32,415 bases of DNA from the NCBI GenBank assembly GCA_031256675.1, contig JAIRQC010000031.1, forward strand, positions 1 to 32,415, in the 5' to 3' direction. Positions 24,378 to 32,140 of the stretch are shown piece after piece. The position numbers and the translations under genes were made by a program. The stretch is from Rikenellaceae bacterium (GTDB taxonomy: Bacteria > Bacteroidota > Bacteroidia > Bacteroidales > Rikenellaceae). The notes under the pieces are model-generated. The model had not been told where the DNA came from. It searched no databases and saw nothing but the letters and a program-made list of their open reading frames with translations. How positions within the stretch are numbered: position 1 is the stretch's first letter; the number at the start of each line of letters is the position of its first letter.

Positions 24378-25052
24378 CTATTTTGTCTCTTTCGTCAATA
24401 CGTTATCTATCAGGCCATAATCTGCCGCTTCGCTTGACGACATCCAGTAGTCGCGGTCGGCGTCGGCAGTGATCTTCTCCACGGGGACTCCCGTATGGAG
24501 TGCCAGCACCTCGTAGATCTCGCGTTTGGTCTGCAAGATCTGTTTGGCTGTGATCTCGATGTCCGACGCCTGGCCCTGCACGCCGCCCAACGGCTGGTGT
24601 ATCATCACTTTGGAGTGGGGCAACGCCGAGCGTTTACCCGCCGCCCCCGCCGCCAGCAGCACCGCGCCCATGCTCGCCGCCAGGCCCGTGCATATCGTCG
24701 CCACGTCCGATCGGACGAACTGCATCGTATCATAGATGCCGAAGCCGGCCGACACCGAGCCTCCCGGCGAATTGATGTAGAGTTTTATATCCTTGCCCGG
24801 GTCGCACGAGTCGAGGAACAGCATCTGCGCCTGGATGATATTGGCCGCGTCGTCAAAAACGGGAACGCCCAGAAAGATGATCCTGTCCATCATCAGCCGC
24901 GAGAACACATCCATCGTCGCAACGTTCAACTGTCGCTCCTCGATGATGGTCGGCGAGATGAAGCCGTCGTGCATCGAGGCGTAACCGTCGAGCTTCAGGC
25001 TCGAAATACCCATCACTCCCCGCGCGAACCGCTCAAATTCAGACTTTTTCAT
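24378..25052 (-). CDS. clpP: ClpP, serine peptidase subunit of the ClpXP protease
   Basis: The 224-residue protein contains the oxyanion-hole strand [20 protein letters not shown], the nucleophile in [13 protein letters not shown] (Ser127), the catalytic His in [12 protein letters not shown] (His152) and Asp201 in ADRDYWMS. The Ser-His and His-Asp distances (25 and 49) equal those of the E. coli enzyme. The N-terminus is about 30 residues longer than the mature E. coli subunit and may be processed. It forms the degradation chamber used by ClpX. The gene starts 3 bp after the tig stop and ends 1 bp before the clpX ATG, with very tight operon spacing. Confidence 0.98.
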   Translation of the reverse strand: MKKSEFERFARGVMGISSLKLDGYASMHDGFISPTIIEERQLNVATMDVFSRLMMDRIIFLGVPVFDDAANIIQAQMLFLDSCDPGKDIKLYINSPGGSVSAGFGIYDTMQFVRSDVATICTGLAASMGAVLLAAGAAGKRSALPHSKVMIHQPLGGVQGQASDIEITAKQILQTKREIYEVLALHTGVPVEKITADADRDYWMSSSEAADYGLIDNVLTKETK

Positions 25053-25055
25053 AAG

Positions 25056-26390
25056 TTATGCGGCGTTTCGCTCATCGACGATCTTGCTGTACTGGTCGGC
25101 GGTGACGGATTTGGTCTCGGAGGGTATGAGGGGCGTTACTGCCTCGATGACCTTGTTGTCGAAGAGTTGTTCGTAGATCTTCTTGGCCTGCTCCCTGTTC
25201 TCGAGCATTGATTTGGCGTATGGGGCCAGCATCTCGTCGGAGGCGGTGTTGAGGCCGTACTGGGCGAACTGGGCCATCGCGACGTTTTTGGCCTCGGCGA
25301 GTGCGTCGTCGGGGGTGACCTCAACGCCGAGGGTGGCAATGAAGTGTTTGCGAACGAGGCTCCACTTCATCATCTCGAGGAACGGGCCGAAGTCGCGCTC
25401 GATCTCCTGCGGCGAGAAGCGGTTTTCGTTGATCGCCGCAAGCCACTTTTTGAGGAACTCGACGGGCATTTGCAGGTCGGCCTTTTTGAGCAGCAACGCG
25501 CGAACGTCGGCGGCGAGCAGATAGCCGCTTTCGCGGGCGAGCTCGGCCTCGATCTGCGTGCGGAGATGCTTCGCCAGCCCCGCCTCGTCGGCGACCTCGC
25601 CGCCGGGGAAGGCGTTCTTGAAAAATTCGGGGGTGAGCTCCGGCTCGGCGAAACGGCGGATGCGCGTAATGGTCAGCGTGAAGTTGGGGTTGATACCCTC
25701 GAGTTCGGCCTCTTTGAGTTGCAGGATCGACGCACGCTGGGCGGGGTTGGGGTATAGTTCGTCGACGTTGACCGGCAGGGAGTCGCCGACTTTCCTGCCG
25801 ACGAACGGCTTGCGCTGTTCTTCGCTCATCTGGATCAGCCCGACGTAGGCCTCGCTGATGTTCATCGCCTCGTTGTCGAGCGTGACGGTGAGCGCGTCCT
25901 CTCCCTCGACGCTGTCTGCGTCGACCAGGCGGCCGAACTTGCGCATGTAGCTGGAGCGGTAGTTCTCCTCCATCTTCTTGTCGATCCGGATCTCGTAGCG
26001 GGTCAACTTCTCCTTGCCCGGCAGCTCGATATTCACCTTCGGCGCCTCGGCAAACTCGAAGAGGAACTCGTGCGCGAGGTTGTTCTCGAAGTCGAGCGGC
26101 TTTTGTCCCTCGCCCGGCATTATGTCGCCGATATAGTCTATCCCGTTCTCCTCCATGTACTTCGAGCAGGCCTCCGAGGCGACCTTGTAGGCCTGTTCGG
26201 CTATCGCGCCCTTGCGGTACATTTTGTTGATGATCCCCATCGGCACCATTCCCGGACGGAAGCCGGGGATATTGGCCTTGCGGCGGTAGTCGTGCAGCAT
26301 CTTGTCGACGGCGGGAGCATAGTCGCCCTCTTCGACGGTAACCCTGAGCAGCGAAACCAACTCGCCGAGGCTCTCTCTTGCGATATTCAT
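25056..26390 (-). CDS. tig: Trigger factor, ribosome-associated chaperone
   Basis: From the ATG at 26390 the protein has 444 residues. Its N-terminal ribosome-binding domain contains IPGFRPGMVPMGIINKMYRK, the expected trigger-factor signature (GFRxGxxP type). The central PPIase domain seems reduced or divergent (about 150-240, with EDALTVTLDNEAMN and FVGRKVGDSLPV), as is usual in Bacteroidetes. The C-terminal helical chaperone domain (about 260-430) ends LIPSETKSVTADQYSKIVDE. It shelters nascent chains at the ribosome exit. A TAnnTTTG box lies 24 bp upstream, and the gene leads the tig-clpP-clpX operon. The start at MNIARESLGEL is preferred over MFGT, as it begins the conserved first strand. 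Confidence 0.95.
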   Translation of the reverse strand: MNIARESLGELVSLLRVTVEEGDYAPAVDKMLHDYRRKANIPGFRPGMVPMGIINKMYRKGAIAEQAYKVASEACSKYMEENGIDYIGDIMPGEGQKPLDFENNLAHEFLFEFAEAPKVNIELPGKEKLTRYEIRIDKKMEENYRSSYMRKFGRLVDADSVEGEDALTVTLDNEAMNISEAYVGLIQMSEEQRKPFVGRKVGDSLPVNVDELYPNPAQRASILQLKEAELEGINPNFTLTITRIRRFAEPELTPEFFKNAFPGGEVADEAGLAKHLRTQIEAELARESGYLLAADVRALLLKKADLQMPVEFLKKWLAAINENRFSPQEIERDFGPFLEMMKWSLVRKHFIATLGVEVTPDDALAEAKNVAMAQFAQYGLNTASDEMLAPYAKSMLENREQAKKIYEQLFDNKVIEAVTPLIPSETKSVTADQYSKIVDERNAA

Positions 26391-26413
26391 CGTTCCAAAC
26401 AATTTTTAGCCTG

Positions 26414-26421
26414 CAAAGATA
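26414..26421 (-). promoter_or_regulatory. -7 box of the tig-clpP-clpX operon promoter
   Basis: The minus strand reads TATCTTTG, a perfect TAnnTTTG match, 24 bp before the tig ATG. Confidence 0.65.
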
Positions 26422-26456
26422 ATATATTGGAATGAAAATCCATAAGGCCGCGAACG

Positions 26457-26999
26457 TTATTCTTCAAAAAGGTCCAGTTCTCCCCGCTCGGCGCGGCGGT
26501 AAGCGTCGGCGAGTTGCGCCACCACGGGCGACGCCAGCCGCAACACATCGTCCGCCATCTCCCGCTCGCCCTTCATTTTATAGAGCATCGCGCCGTACAG
26601 CGCACGGAAGCACAACTCCACATCGGTCACCTCCCGCCCCACCGTCGCCCTCAGCCGCGGCAACTCAGGGGCGAGGGTGGCGTATGCCCTGCGGTAGCTC
26701 TCTGCGGCAGGCAGCGACATCAGCCGGTTGTGAAGGTTTTGCAGGTCGGCGACGATATGCAGCGTATGTTCCAGATGGCCCGAAGCCGTCTTGCCCTCCT
26801 CCTTCAACAGGTTCGCCAGCTCCATATACCACAAAAACAGCTCCTGCCGCTCCGCCTCCCCGACGTCGCAAGGCTCCACAAGCCGCCTCCACACCTCATC
26901 GGCGCCAAAGTCCAGCGCCCGCAGCAGATCTTCCAACTGCCACAGGTACAGGACATATTCGGCTATGTTCTCCCTCCGTTTGGCCCGTGCTATATACAT
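26457..26999 (-). CDS. DUF4924 family protein
   Basis: From the ATG at 26999 (MYIARAKRRENIAEYVLYLW) the protein has 180 residues and is predicted all-helical and cytoplasmic. The start is characteristic of the Bacteroidetes-restricted DUF4924 family ('A-KRKENIAEY-LYMWQ-ED-LRA'). Other features are WRRLVEPCDVGEAE, FLWYMELANLLKEEGK and CFRALYGAMLYKM. No function is known for the family. It starts 8 bp after the LptF/G-type gene stop and is the third gene of the tgt-LptF/G-DUF4924 operon. A longer open frame upstream is rejected because it is antisense-like low-complexity text overlapping the LptF/G gene. Confidence 0.88.
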   Translation of the reverse strand: MYIARAKRRENIAEYVLYLWQLEDLLRALDFGADEVWRRLVEPCDVGEAERQELFLWYMELANLLKEEGKTASGHLEHTLHIVADLQNLHNRLMSLPAAESYRRAYATLAPELPRLRATVGREVTDVELCFRALYGAMLYKMKGEREMADDVLRLASPVVAQLADAYRRAERGELDLFEE

Positions 27000-27007
27000 T
27001 TGCTTTC

Positions 27008-28129
27008 CTATTTTGGGGCCTTGCGATAGAGATATATCGCTATGGCGAGGTATATGAGGTTCGGTATCCACATGGAGATGTATGGCGGCAGCAATCCGCC
27101 TTTGGCGAACTCCTCTGCAAAGCGGCTGATGAGGATGTACGAGGCGCAGAGGCCGATCCCGAGGCCGATGTGGAGCCCCGTGCCGCCGCGCACCTTGCGC
27201 GAGGAGAGCGATACGCCCATCAGAGTGAGGATGAAAGAGGCCATCGGGAAGGTATACCTGGCCTGCCGTTCGACCTCGAACTGGTCGATCATGTCGGAGC
27301 CTTTGGCGCGCTGCTGGGCTATGAAGCGGTTGAGAGTTGCGATGTCCATCGTCTTGACGAGCTCCTCGACGCGCCCCAGCTCTTCGGCCTGAAGGTTTAT
27401 GAGGGTGTCCAGCCGCTCGCGCCTTTCGAAGGTCTCGCGACCGAGCGAGTCGAACTGGCGCAGTAGGTATTTCGGGGCGCTCCAATGGCTGGTCTCGGGG
27501 TTGAACACGGCGTCGGAAGCGTCGCAGGAGGCCGCAAGGACATTGCCATCGTAGCGTTCGATGGCGAGAAACTCGGCGCGGCGTTCGAGCCGCGAATAGC
27601 CGCGGATGTAGACGAAAATCCCCTGCTCTATCTGGCGGTAGATGTGGCTGCTCGACTGTCCGTTCTGGAACATTTTCAGGTATTTGGACTCAAAGTCGAC
27701 CCGCTTGACATTGGCCGCAGGGATCACGACAAGGTTCAGCAGCAGCGAAAGCGAGACGATGGCCGTGGCGGAGATCATGTAGGGCCACATCAGCCGCCGG
27801 AAGCTTACCCCGCCGGAGAGCATGGCGATGATCTCGGTGCGGTAGGCCAGTTTGGAGGTGAAAAAAATGACCGCTATGAATGTCAGCAGCCCGCTGAACT
27901 GGTTGATAAGGAAGGGGACGAAATTGAAGTAATACTGAAAAATGATCTTCGAGAGCGGGGCTTTGAGCTCGGTGAAGTCGTCGATCTTTTCGGCGGCGTC
28001 GAAAATGACGATGATGATCACTATCAGCCCGAGGGCGAACAGGAACGTACCGAGGAATTTCCCTATTATGTAGAGGTCGAGTATCTTCAAGCCGGACGCT
28101 CCGGCCAGTCGCCGCGATAGCTTTTTCAT
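27008..28129 (-). CDS. LptF/LptG-family lipopolysaccharide export permease
   Basis: The 373-residue inner-membrane protein starts at ATG 28129 and has the YjgP/YjgQ layout. Two N-terminal helices (IIGKFLGTFLFALGLIVIII, INQFSGLLTFIAVIFF) and a third (ISATAIVSLSLLLNLVVIPA) precede a periplasmic beta-jellyroll domain (about 145-255: IYRQIEQGIFVYIRGYSRLE). Three C-terminal helices follow, ending WIPNLIYLAIAIYLYRK. It works with LptB and its partner permease to extract lipopolysaccharide from the inner membrane. Whether it is LptF or LptG cannot be settled here. Its ATG overlaps the tgt stop by 4 bp (ATGA). tgt next to this permease is a common Bacteroidetes arrangement. Confidence 0.93.
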   Translation of the reverse strand: MKKLSRRLAGASGLKILDLYIIGKFLGTFLFALGLIVIIIVIFDAAEKIDDFTELKAPLSKIIFQYYFNFVPFLINQFSGLLTFIAVIFFTSKLAYRTEIIAMLSGGVSFRRLMWPYMISATAIVSLSLLLNLVVIPAANVKRVDFESKYLKMFQNGQSSSHIYRQIEQGIFVYIRGYSRLERRAEFLAIERYDGNVLAASCDASDAVFNPETSHWSAPKYLLRQFDSLGRETFERRERLDTLINLQAEELGRVEELVKTMDIATLNRFIAQQRAKGSDMIDQFEVERQARYTFPMASFILTLMGVSLSSRKVRGGTGLHIGLGIGLCASYILISRFAEEFAKGGLLPPYISMWIPNLIYLAIAIYLYRKAPK

Positions 28130-29256
28130 AATCTTTTGGTTATGCGGGGGATCATCTGCTCCTTCCACTGCCGGTAGTCGCCCAGGAGAATGTGTTCGCG
28201 GGCGCTCTCGACCAGCCAGAGGTAGAACGCCAGATTGTGCAGCGAGGCGATCTGCGCGGCGAGCATCTCGCCGGCGACGGCCAAGTGGCGAAGGTAAGCC
28301 TTTGTGTATGCGCTGTCGACAAAAGCCGTGCCGGAGGGGTCGATCGGCGAGAAATCGTTGCGCCACTTCTCGTTGCGGATGTTGATAACGCCCTCGCTTG
28401 TGAAGAGCATCCCGTTGCGTCCGTTGCGCGTGGGCATCACGCAGTCGAACATGTCCACGCCGCGGTCGATGGCTTCCAGTATGTTCTCAGGCGTGCCGAC
28501 CCCCATAAGGTAGCGGGGCCTGTCGGCGGGCAGTATGGCGTTGGCGAGCTCTATCATGCGGTACATCTGTTCGGCGGGCTCGCCGACGGCAAGGCCTCCG
28601 ATGGCATAGCCGTCGGCGTCGAACTGCTGCACGAAGCGGGCCGATTCTGTGCGCAAATCCTCGTAGATGCAGCCCTGAACGATGGGGAAAAGCGACTGCG
28701 TGTGGCCATATTTGGGGCTTGTCGCGGCAAAGCGTTCGAAGCAGCGTTCGAGCCAGCGATGGGTGAGCGACAGGGACTTGCGGGCGTAGTCATACGGTGC
28801 GTCGCCCGGCGGACATTCGTCGAAGGCCATCATGACGTCGGCCCCGATAGTGCGCTGGACGTCTATGACGGTTTCGGGGGTGAACAGGTGTTTCGAGCCG
28901 TCGATATGCGAGCTGAACCGGCATCCCTCCTCCGTAAGTTTGCGAGCGGCGGCGAGCGAAAACACCTGATAGCCGCCGCTGTCGGTGAGCATCGGCCCGC
29001 TCCACGAACTGAACCGGTGCACCCCTCCGGCCTGCTCGATGATCTCCATTCCGGGGCGGAGGTACAGGTGGTAGGTATTGGCAAGAATGATCTGTGCGCG
29101 GATCTCACTGGCGAGATCGCGGTGAAAAACCCCCTTGACGCTGGCCGCCGTACCGACGGGCATAAAGATCGGGGTGAGTATCTCGCCGTGGTCGGTGGCG
29201 ATGCGTCCCGCCCGCGCCCCGGTCGACGGCGAGGTATGTTGAAGCGTGAATTTCAT
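28126..29256 (-). CDS. tgt: tRNA-guanine transglycosylase (Tgt), zinc cysteines missing
   Basis: The 376-residue enzyme exchanges guanine-34 for the queuine precursor in tRNAs with GUN anticodons. Family motifs are TPIFMPVGTAASVKGV, LTDSGGYQVFSL (the general-base Asp), GGLAVGEP, RYLMGVGTPENILEAIDRG and DMFDCVMPTRNGRNG, the last containing the nucleophile Asp. In most bacterial Tgt proteins a C-x-C-x-x-C zinc site follows 'DP' near residue 300. Here that stretch reads SPIDPSGTAFVDSAYTKAYL with no cysteine, while the His of SLHNL remains. Length and all other motifs are normal. A TAnnTTTG box lies 19 bp before the ATG, and the gene leads the operon with the LptF/G-type gene. Confidence 0.97.
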   Translation of the reverse strand: MKFTLQHTSPSTGARAGRIATDHGEILTPIFMPVGTAASVKGVFHRDLASEIRAQIILANTYHLYLRPGMEIIEQAGGVHRFSSWSGPMLTDSGGYQVFSLAAARKLTEEGCRFSSHIDGSKHLFTPETVIDVQRTIGADVMMAFDECPPGDAPYDYARKSLSLTHRWLERCFERFAATSPKYGHTQSLFPIVQGCIYEDLRTESARFVQQFDADGYAIGGLAVGEPAEQMYRMIELANAILPADRPRYLMGVGTPENILEAIDRGVDMFDCVMPTRNGRNGMLFTSEGVINIRNEKWRNDFSPIDPSGTAFVDSAYTKAYLRHLAVAGEMLAAQIASLHNLAFYLWLVESAREHILLGDYRQWKEQMIPRITKRL

Positions 29257-29275
29257 TCGAAACGGTTAATCCGTG

Positions 29276-29283
29276 CAAATTTA
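29276..29283 (-). promoter_or_regulatory. -7 box of the tgt operon promoter
   Basis: The minus strand reads TAAATTTG, a perfect TAnnTTTG match, 19 bp before the tgt ATG. Confidence 0.65.
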
Positions 29284-29299
29284 CGGATATTCGCCAGAA

Positions 29300-29550
29300 T
29301 AACAATGCGCCTGTCTGTTTTGTTGGGAGCAATATTTGATATTCAGCGTTTTAGGGCAGTACAATTTTATGTCACCGCGATATTTTATGCGGCGCACTTT
29401 TATGACGCTGCGATTTTATGGGTATTGGCGACAAACGTAGGGATAATGTCCGCCCTGAGATATTTCCAAAGCGCGACAATCATCGCTTAGTTCAGTAGCC
29501 AATACCATATTTATAAGAGGCGTTTATATGACGGTATTTATGGCGATGTT
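29300..29550. other. Spacer with scattered CGATTTTATG-like motifs
   Basis: Short related words (GCGATTTTATGGG, GCGATATTTTATGC, GCGCGATTTTATTATG at 29567) recur through the spacer, but they are too irregular for a defined repeat. I see no gene in it. Confidence 0.3.
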
Positions 29551-29564
29551 TATGGCGGCGCGAT

Positions 29565-29685
29565 TTTATTATGCATGTCAGCATGTGTGTCTGTATGCCT
29601 TTATCTGTCTGTGCGACTGTATGCTTGTACGCCTGTACGATTGTGCACTTGTACGCCTGTATGCATGTGCACCTTAAAAGTGCAC
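29565..29685. repeat. Degenerate ~10-bp repeat around TGTATGCCTG
   Basis: Variations such as TGTATGCCTTTATC, TGTATGCTTGTACG, CCTGTACGATTGTGC and CTTGTACGCCTGTATGC succeed one another. The purine/pyrimidine alternation (TGTACG, GTGCAC) is conspicuous. No coding content was found. Confidence 0.65.
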
Positions 29686-29689
29686 TAAA

Positions 29690-29955
29690 TGTCCTCAAAA
29701 TCACATTGTTTGCGTAAAGCATAGTTAAGCCGGAAAACAGGCTGAATATCATGGCTTTGCAATTGTTTTTAGGAGCATAGGCGGATATTCATACAATTTT
29801 ATGCAAACCAGAGTAACATCTCACTACGAGCAGAACGGAACAAAGTGTTGCAAACTCGAAAGTCAACCTTATTGTTTCGATAAAGTGCTGTTTATTGGAG
29901 CAGAGAGGCAGCCGCTAAATTACCTTTCGAAATTGCATTTGACTGTCTTTTGGGG
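29690..29955. other. AT-rich spacer, nothing recognised
   Basis: No gene, hairpin terminator or repeat that I can support. Stop codons are frequent in all frames. Confidence 0.4.
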
Positions 29956-29959
29956 TTGT

Positions 29960-30235
29960 AGTTAGCAAATTTTGTTGTCATTTATTGCCTCTGGCTGTCT
30001 TTCTGGGTTACAGTTGGTTGCTTTTGTTTGTCTTTCTGGCTTGCCTTTTGTTGCATCTGACTACCATTCGAAGGCGCCCTTTGTTGCCATCGGCAACTTT
30101 TCATGGCTACCGGTGGTTTCCTTTCGAGATGGCTTTTGGTTGCTTTTTGAGGTTGCCTCTGGCTCGTTGGTTTCCTTGCGCTACCTTGACATAGCCCGCG
30201 AGCAGTCTCTGCCCTCGCTTCGTTGCTGTTTCGAC
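29960..30235. repeat. Degenerate ~20-25-bp repeat of TTGC/CTTTCTGG words
   Basis: Units such as TTTTGTTGTCATTTATTGCC, CTGGCTGTCTTTCTGGGTTA, TTGCTTTTGTTTGTCTTTC and GGCTTTTGGTTGCTTTTTGA follow one another with drift. The style is like the other spacer arrays of this window, but the unit differs. An open frame here (from 29972) is a by-product of the composition. Confidence 0.5.
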
Positions 30236-30422
30236 TTCAGTATGACATATTAAATTTCAACCTATGATATTGTGGAAAGGATAGAAAAAGGATGTAGAAT
30301 ACATACCTTATAATCCTGCAAACGAGATGTGCGAAAAAGAATTGTGGGATGCACTCAAATATCGGTTAAATACAATACAGAACCTATAGTATCAGTATTT
30401 ATGGAGAGGACAAAAGTCAGTT

Positions 30423-30770
30423 TCATTGTTTAAGGAGCCATAGCAGTTCTTTTAATTTGTCAGGCGTTCTGTAATGCGTCGGCGGCAACACTTTCGGGTC
30501 GAACGTTGTATACTTCGACCTATGGAACGGCGCGTTTGAACCATGCTTAAAGGCCGATCAAACATCGTTCGAGGATGCGTTCCTGCCGTATGGTAACGGC
30601 GAAGAGTGGAAGATAAGCACGCCATTACGCAATTTCGCCAACTGCTCGTTGCTGATACACTCGGTCAGCAGTGAGGCGATAGTCTCGTCGACATATATAT
30701 GTCCCGTCCCATACGGCATGGTCGAGCGACTTTATCACGCGCTTGGCCTCCATGTATGCGAACGTGCCGC
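30423..30770 (-). pseudogene. Decayed gene of unknown family
   Basis: Coding-like minus-strand pieces in order are GTFAYMEAKRVIKSLDHAVW, VDETIASLLTECISNEQLAK and LRNGVLIFHSSPLPYGR, then, after a TGA and a frame change, TTFDPKVLPPTHYRTP and DKLKELLWLLKQ before a stop at 30425-30423. At least one frameshift (near 30690) and one internal stop break it. I do not recognise the protein. It follows the GNAT relic on the same strand and may have belonged to the same mobile element. Confidence 0.45.
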
Positions 30771-30782
30771 TATTGTATGGGA

Positions 30783-31348
30783 TTCTGACTGTCTTTGCCG
30801 ACGTATTTGAACGCTTATACTGCGCGAAAATGGCCTACATAGCCGCAGATCGCCCTGTCTTTCGCTCTTTTGTGTGCCGACGAACGCACTATCGAGCGCT
30901 GGAATTTGACTTTGTTTGAACCTGACAAGGCTTGCGCCGGTTGTATCCACTGCATTGAGTATCGCAGTGCTCCGCACAGCTGTGGACAGGAGGTATGGAA
31001 AAACACAGGCAATTTGCAGCCACGTCGACACAGCTCCTACAAATAGCATTCGCATACGGAGGTGAGAAACTTTGCGCCCACGCCTATGCCCTGCCACTTG
31101 GGCATTATCACGAGTTGCGTGGCACGGTATGCCCTGCGGTGAAGAGAGGACAGACAGCCATATGGCATACCGGCTCGTGGCCGATCATGCAGACAAAGTA
31201 CTCGGCGGACACCGGCTGGTTGAATAGTAATGCAGCTAAAAATGGTGGAATGCACCTCTTTTGACACGATAAATTTGACGGTCGAGCCTCGAACAATCGC
31301 GGTTTTACAACCACAATTCCGCCAGATCGTACACCCAGTCGAACTGCA
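30783..31348 (-). pseudogene. Decayed GNAT-type acetyltransferase
   Basis: Pieces of one protein are spread over several frames: FDWVYDLAELWL near 31345, SAEYFVCMIGHEPVCHMAVC, then after a frameshift YRATQLVIMPKWQGIGVGAKF, whose 'V-P-QGIGVG-KF' is the acetyl-CoA-binding signature of GNAT enzymes. A further frame reads CGALRYSMQWIQPA and later AKDRAICGYVGHFRAV before a stop. The overall pattern resembles the C-terminal GNAT domain of proteins common on mobile elements and prophages of gut Bacteroidales. With several stops and shifts it cannot be functional. Confidence 0.6.
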
Positions 31349-31384
31349 ACCATTAAATAATATTGTAATGACAATACAGGATGC

Positions 31385-31486
31385 TCACTCGCCCCGCGCC
31401 TTTACTCCATATCTTGCAAATGCCGCCGCGCTTTGCATGAACTCCGCGGCAACAATCTCTTTTATCTCCGAAATACTCCTTGCCAT
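31385..31486 (-). pseudogene. N-terminal fragment of a phage baseplate-type protein
   Basis: A 33-codon frame reads MARSISEIKEIVAAEFMQ and continues SAAAFARYGVKARGE before a stop. 'MAR-I-EI--' followed by a short helix is how a family of Bacteroidales prophage structural (baseplate-like) proteins begins, which then continue with a membrane-like SLESILFYVVA segment that is missing here. The fragment ends 37 bp from the GNAT relic. Identification rests on a short match. Confidence 0.4.
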
Positions 31487-31528
31487 ATCTTTTGAGAGCA
31501 ACTGGCTGCGAAATCTATACCTATTCCC

Positions 31529-32140
31529 ATGTACCCTATGCCGCCGGTCGGCGAGGAGGTTGTGGACATGAAGTTGCCGGGCAGCCTGATCGCCGACACG
31601 GAGGATCTGGACAGCGCCGCCCACCGCGTGACGGACGAGCTGACCGGAGTGCGCAACCTGCCGTTGCGCCAGATGAAGACTTTTTCCGATCCGTGCCGTG
31701 TGAACGGGATGGAGCTCGACTGGATCAACAACTATTACAACGTGCGGCTGACGCGCGTGATAACTGTTGTGTTCTTTGCCATGGTTCGCCTCGACGAGAG
31801 GCTTGTTGAGTGCGCTCTTCGCAAGAATGCCAGTTGGGTGCCGCTCGACGAGGTGAAACGTCTGGCCCTCGACCACAACAACATACTGATCGCGGGCATC
31901 GACCACATGACCGCCATGTTCGATCAGGGGCTTATACCGTTCGAGTGTTTGCCCCACAGGTTTACGCTGCGTCAGTTGCAAAACCTGTTCGAGGCGGCGC
32001 TGGGCAAGGAGATGGACAACCGCAACTTTCGCAAGAAGATGCTTGCGCAGGAGCTGGTCGTGGCCACTGGCGAATACGAGTGTAACGTGCCCCACAAACA
32101 GGCGATGTACTATATGTTCAAACGGAAAACGACAAAGTAG
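31529..32140 (+). CDS. NUDIX/NrtR-like protein with winged-helix C-terminus, 5' end probably frameshifted
   Basis: The 203-codon frame matches the C-terminal two thirds of NUDIX-related regulators of the NrtR type. First comes a degenerate Nudix box (LPGSLIADTEDLDSAAHRVTDELTG written in two parts: LPGSLIADTED, LDSAAHRVTDELTG), then LALDHNNILIAGIDHM. A winged-helix-like domain follows (about 140-203: PHRFTLRQLQNLFEAALGKE and MDNRNFRKKML). In the Nudix box the first Gly is Ser, and two of the acidic or conserved positions are Val and Leu, so hydrolase activity is unlikely; a ligand-sensing repressor role fits better. Upstream, GCEIYTYSH in the neighbouring frame joins naturally to YPMPPVGEE, which suggests a one-base frameshift near 31535 and a lost N-terminal strand. 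It may still express a shortened protein. Confidence 0.7.
   Translation: MYPMPPVGEEVVDMKLPGSLIADTEDLDSAAHRVTDELTGVRNLPLRQMKTFSDPCRVNGMELDWINNYYNVRLTRVITVVFFAMVRLDERLVECALRKNASWVPLDEVKRLALDHNNILIAGIDHMTAMFDQGLIPFECLPHRFTLRQLQNLFEAALGKEMDNRNFRKKMLAQELVVATGEYECNVPHKQAMYYMFKRKTTK

Noticed and set aside
22649-24472. Very long plus-strand frame (607 codons) opposite clpX
   Set aside because: It is antisense to the clear ClpX frame and part of the SDR gene; it is rich in Arg, His and Val as expected for a GC-rich shadow, and no domain is visible.
27008-27485. Longer DUF4924 frame reaching back to 27485
   Set aside because: The added 160 residues are Arg/Pro/His-rich shadow text over the LptF/G-type gene; the family start MYIARAKRRENIAEY is at 26999.
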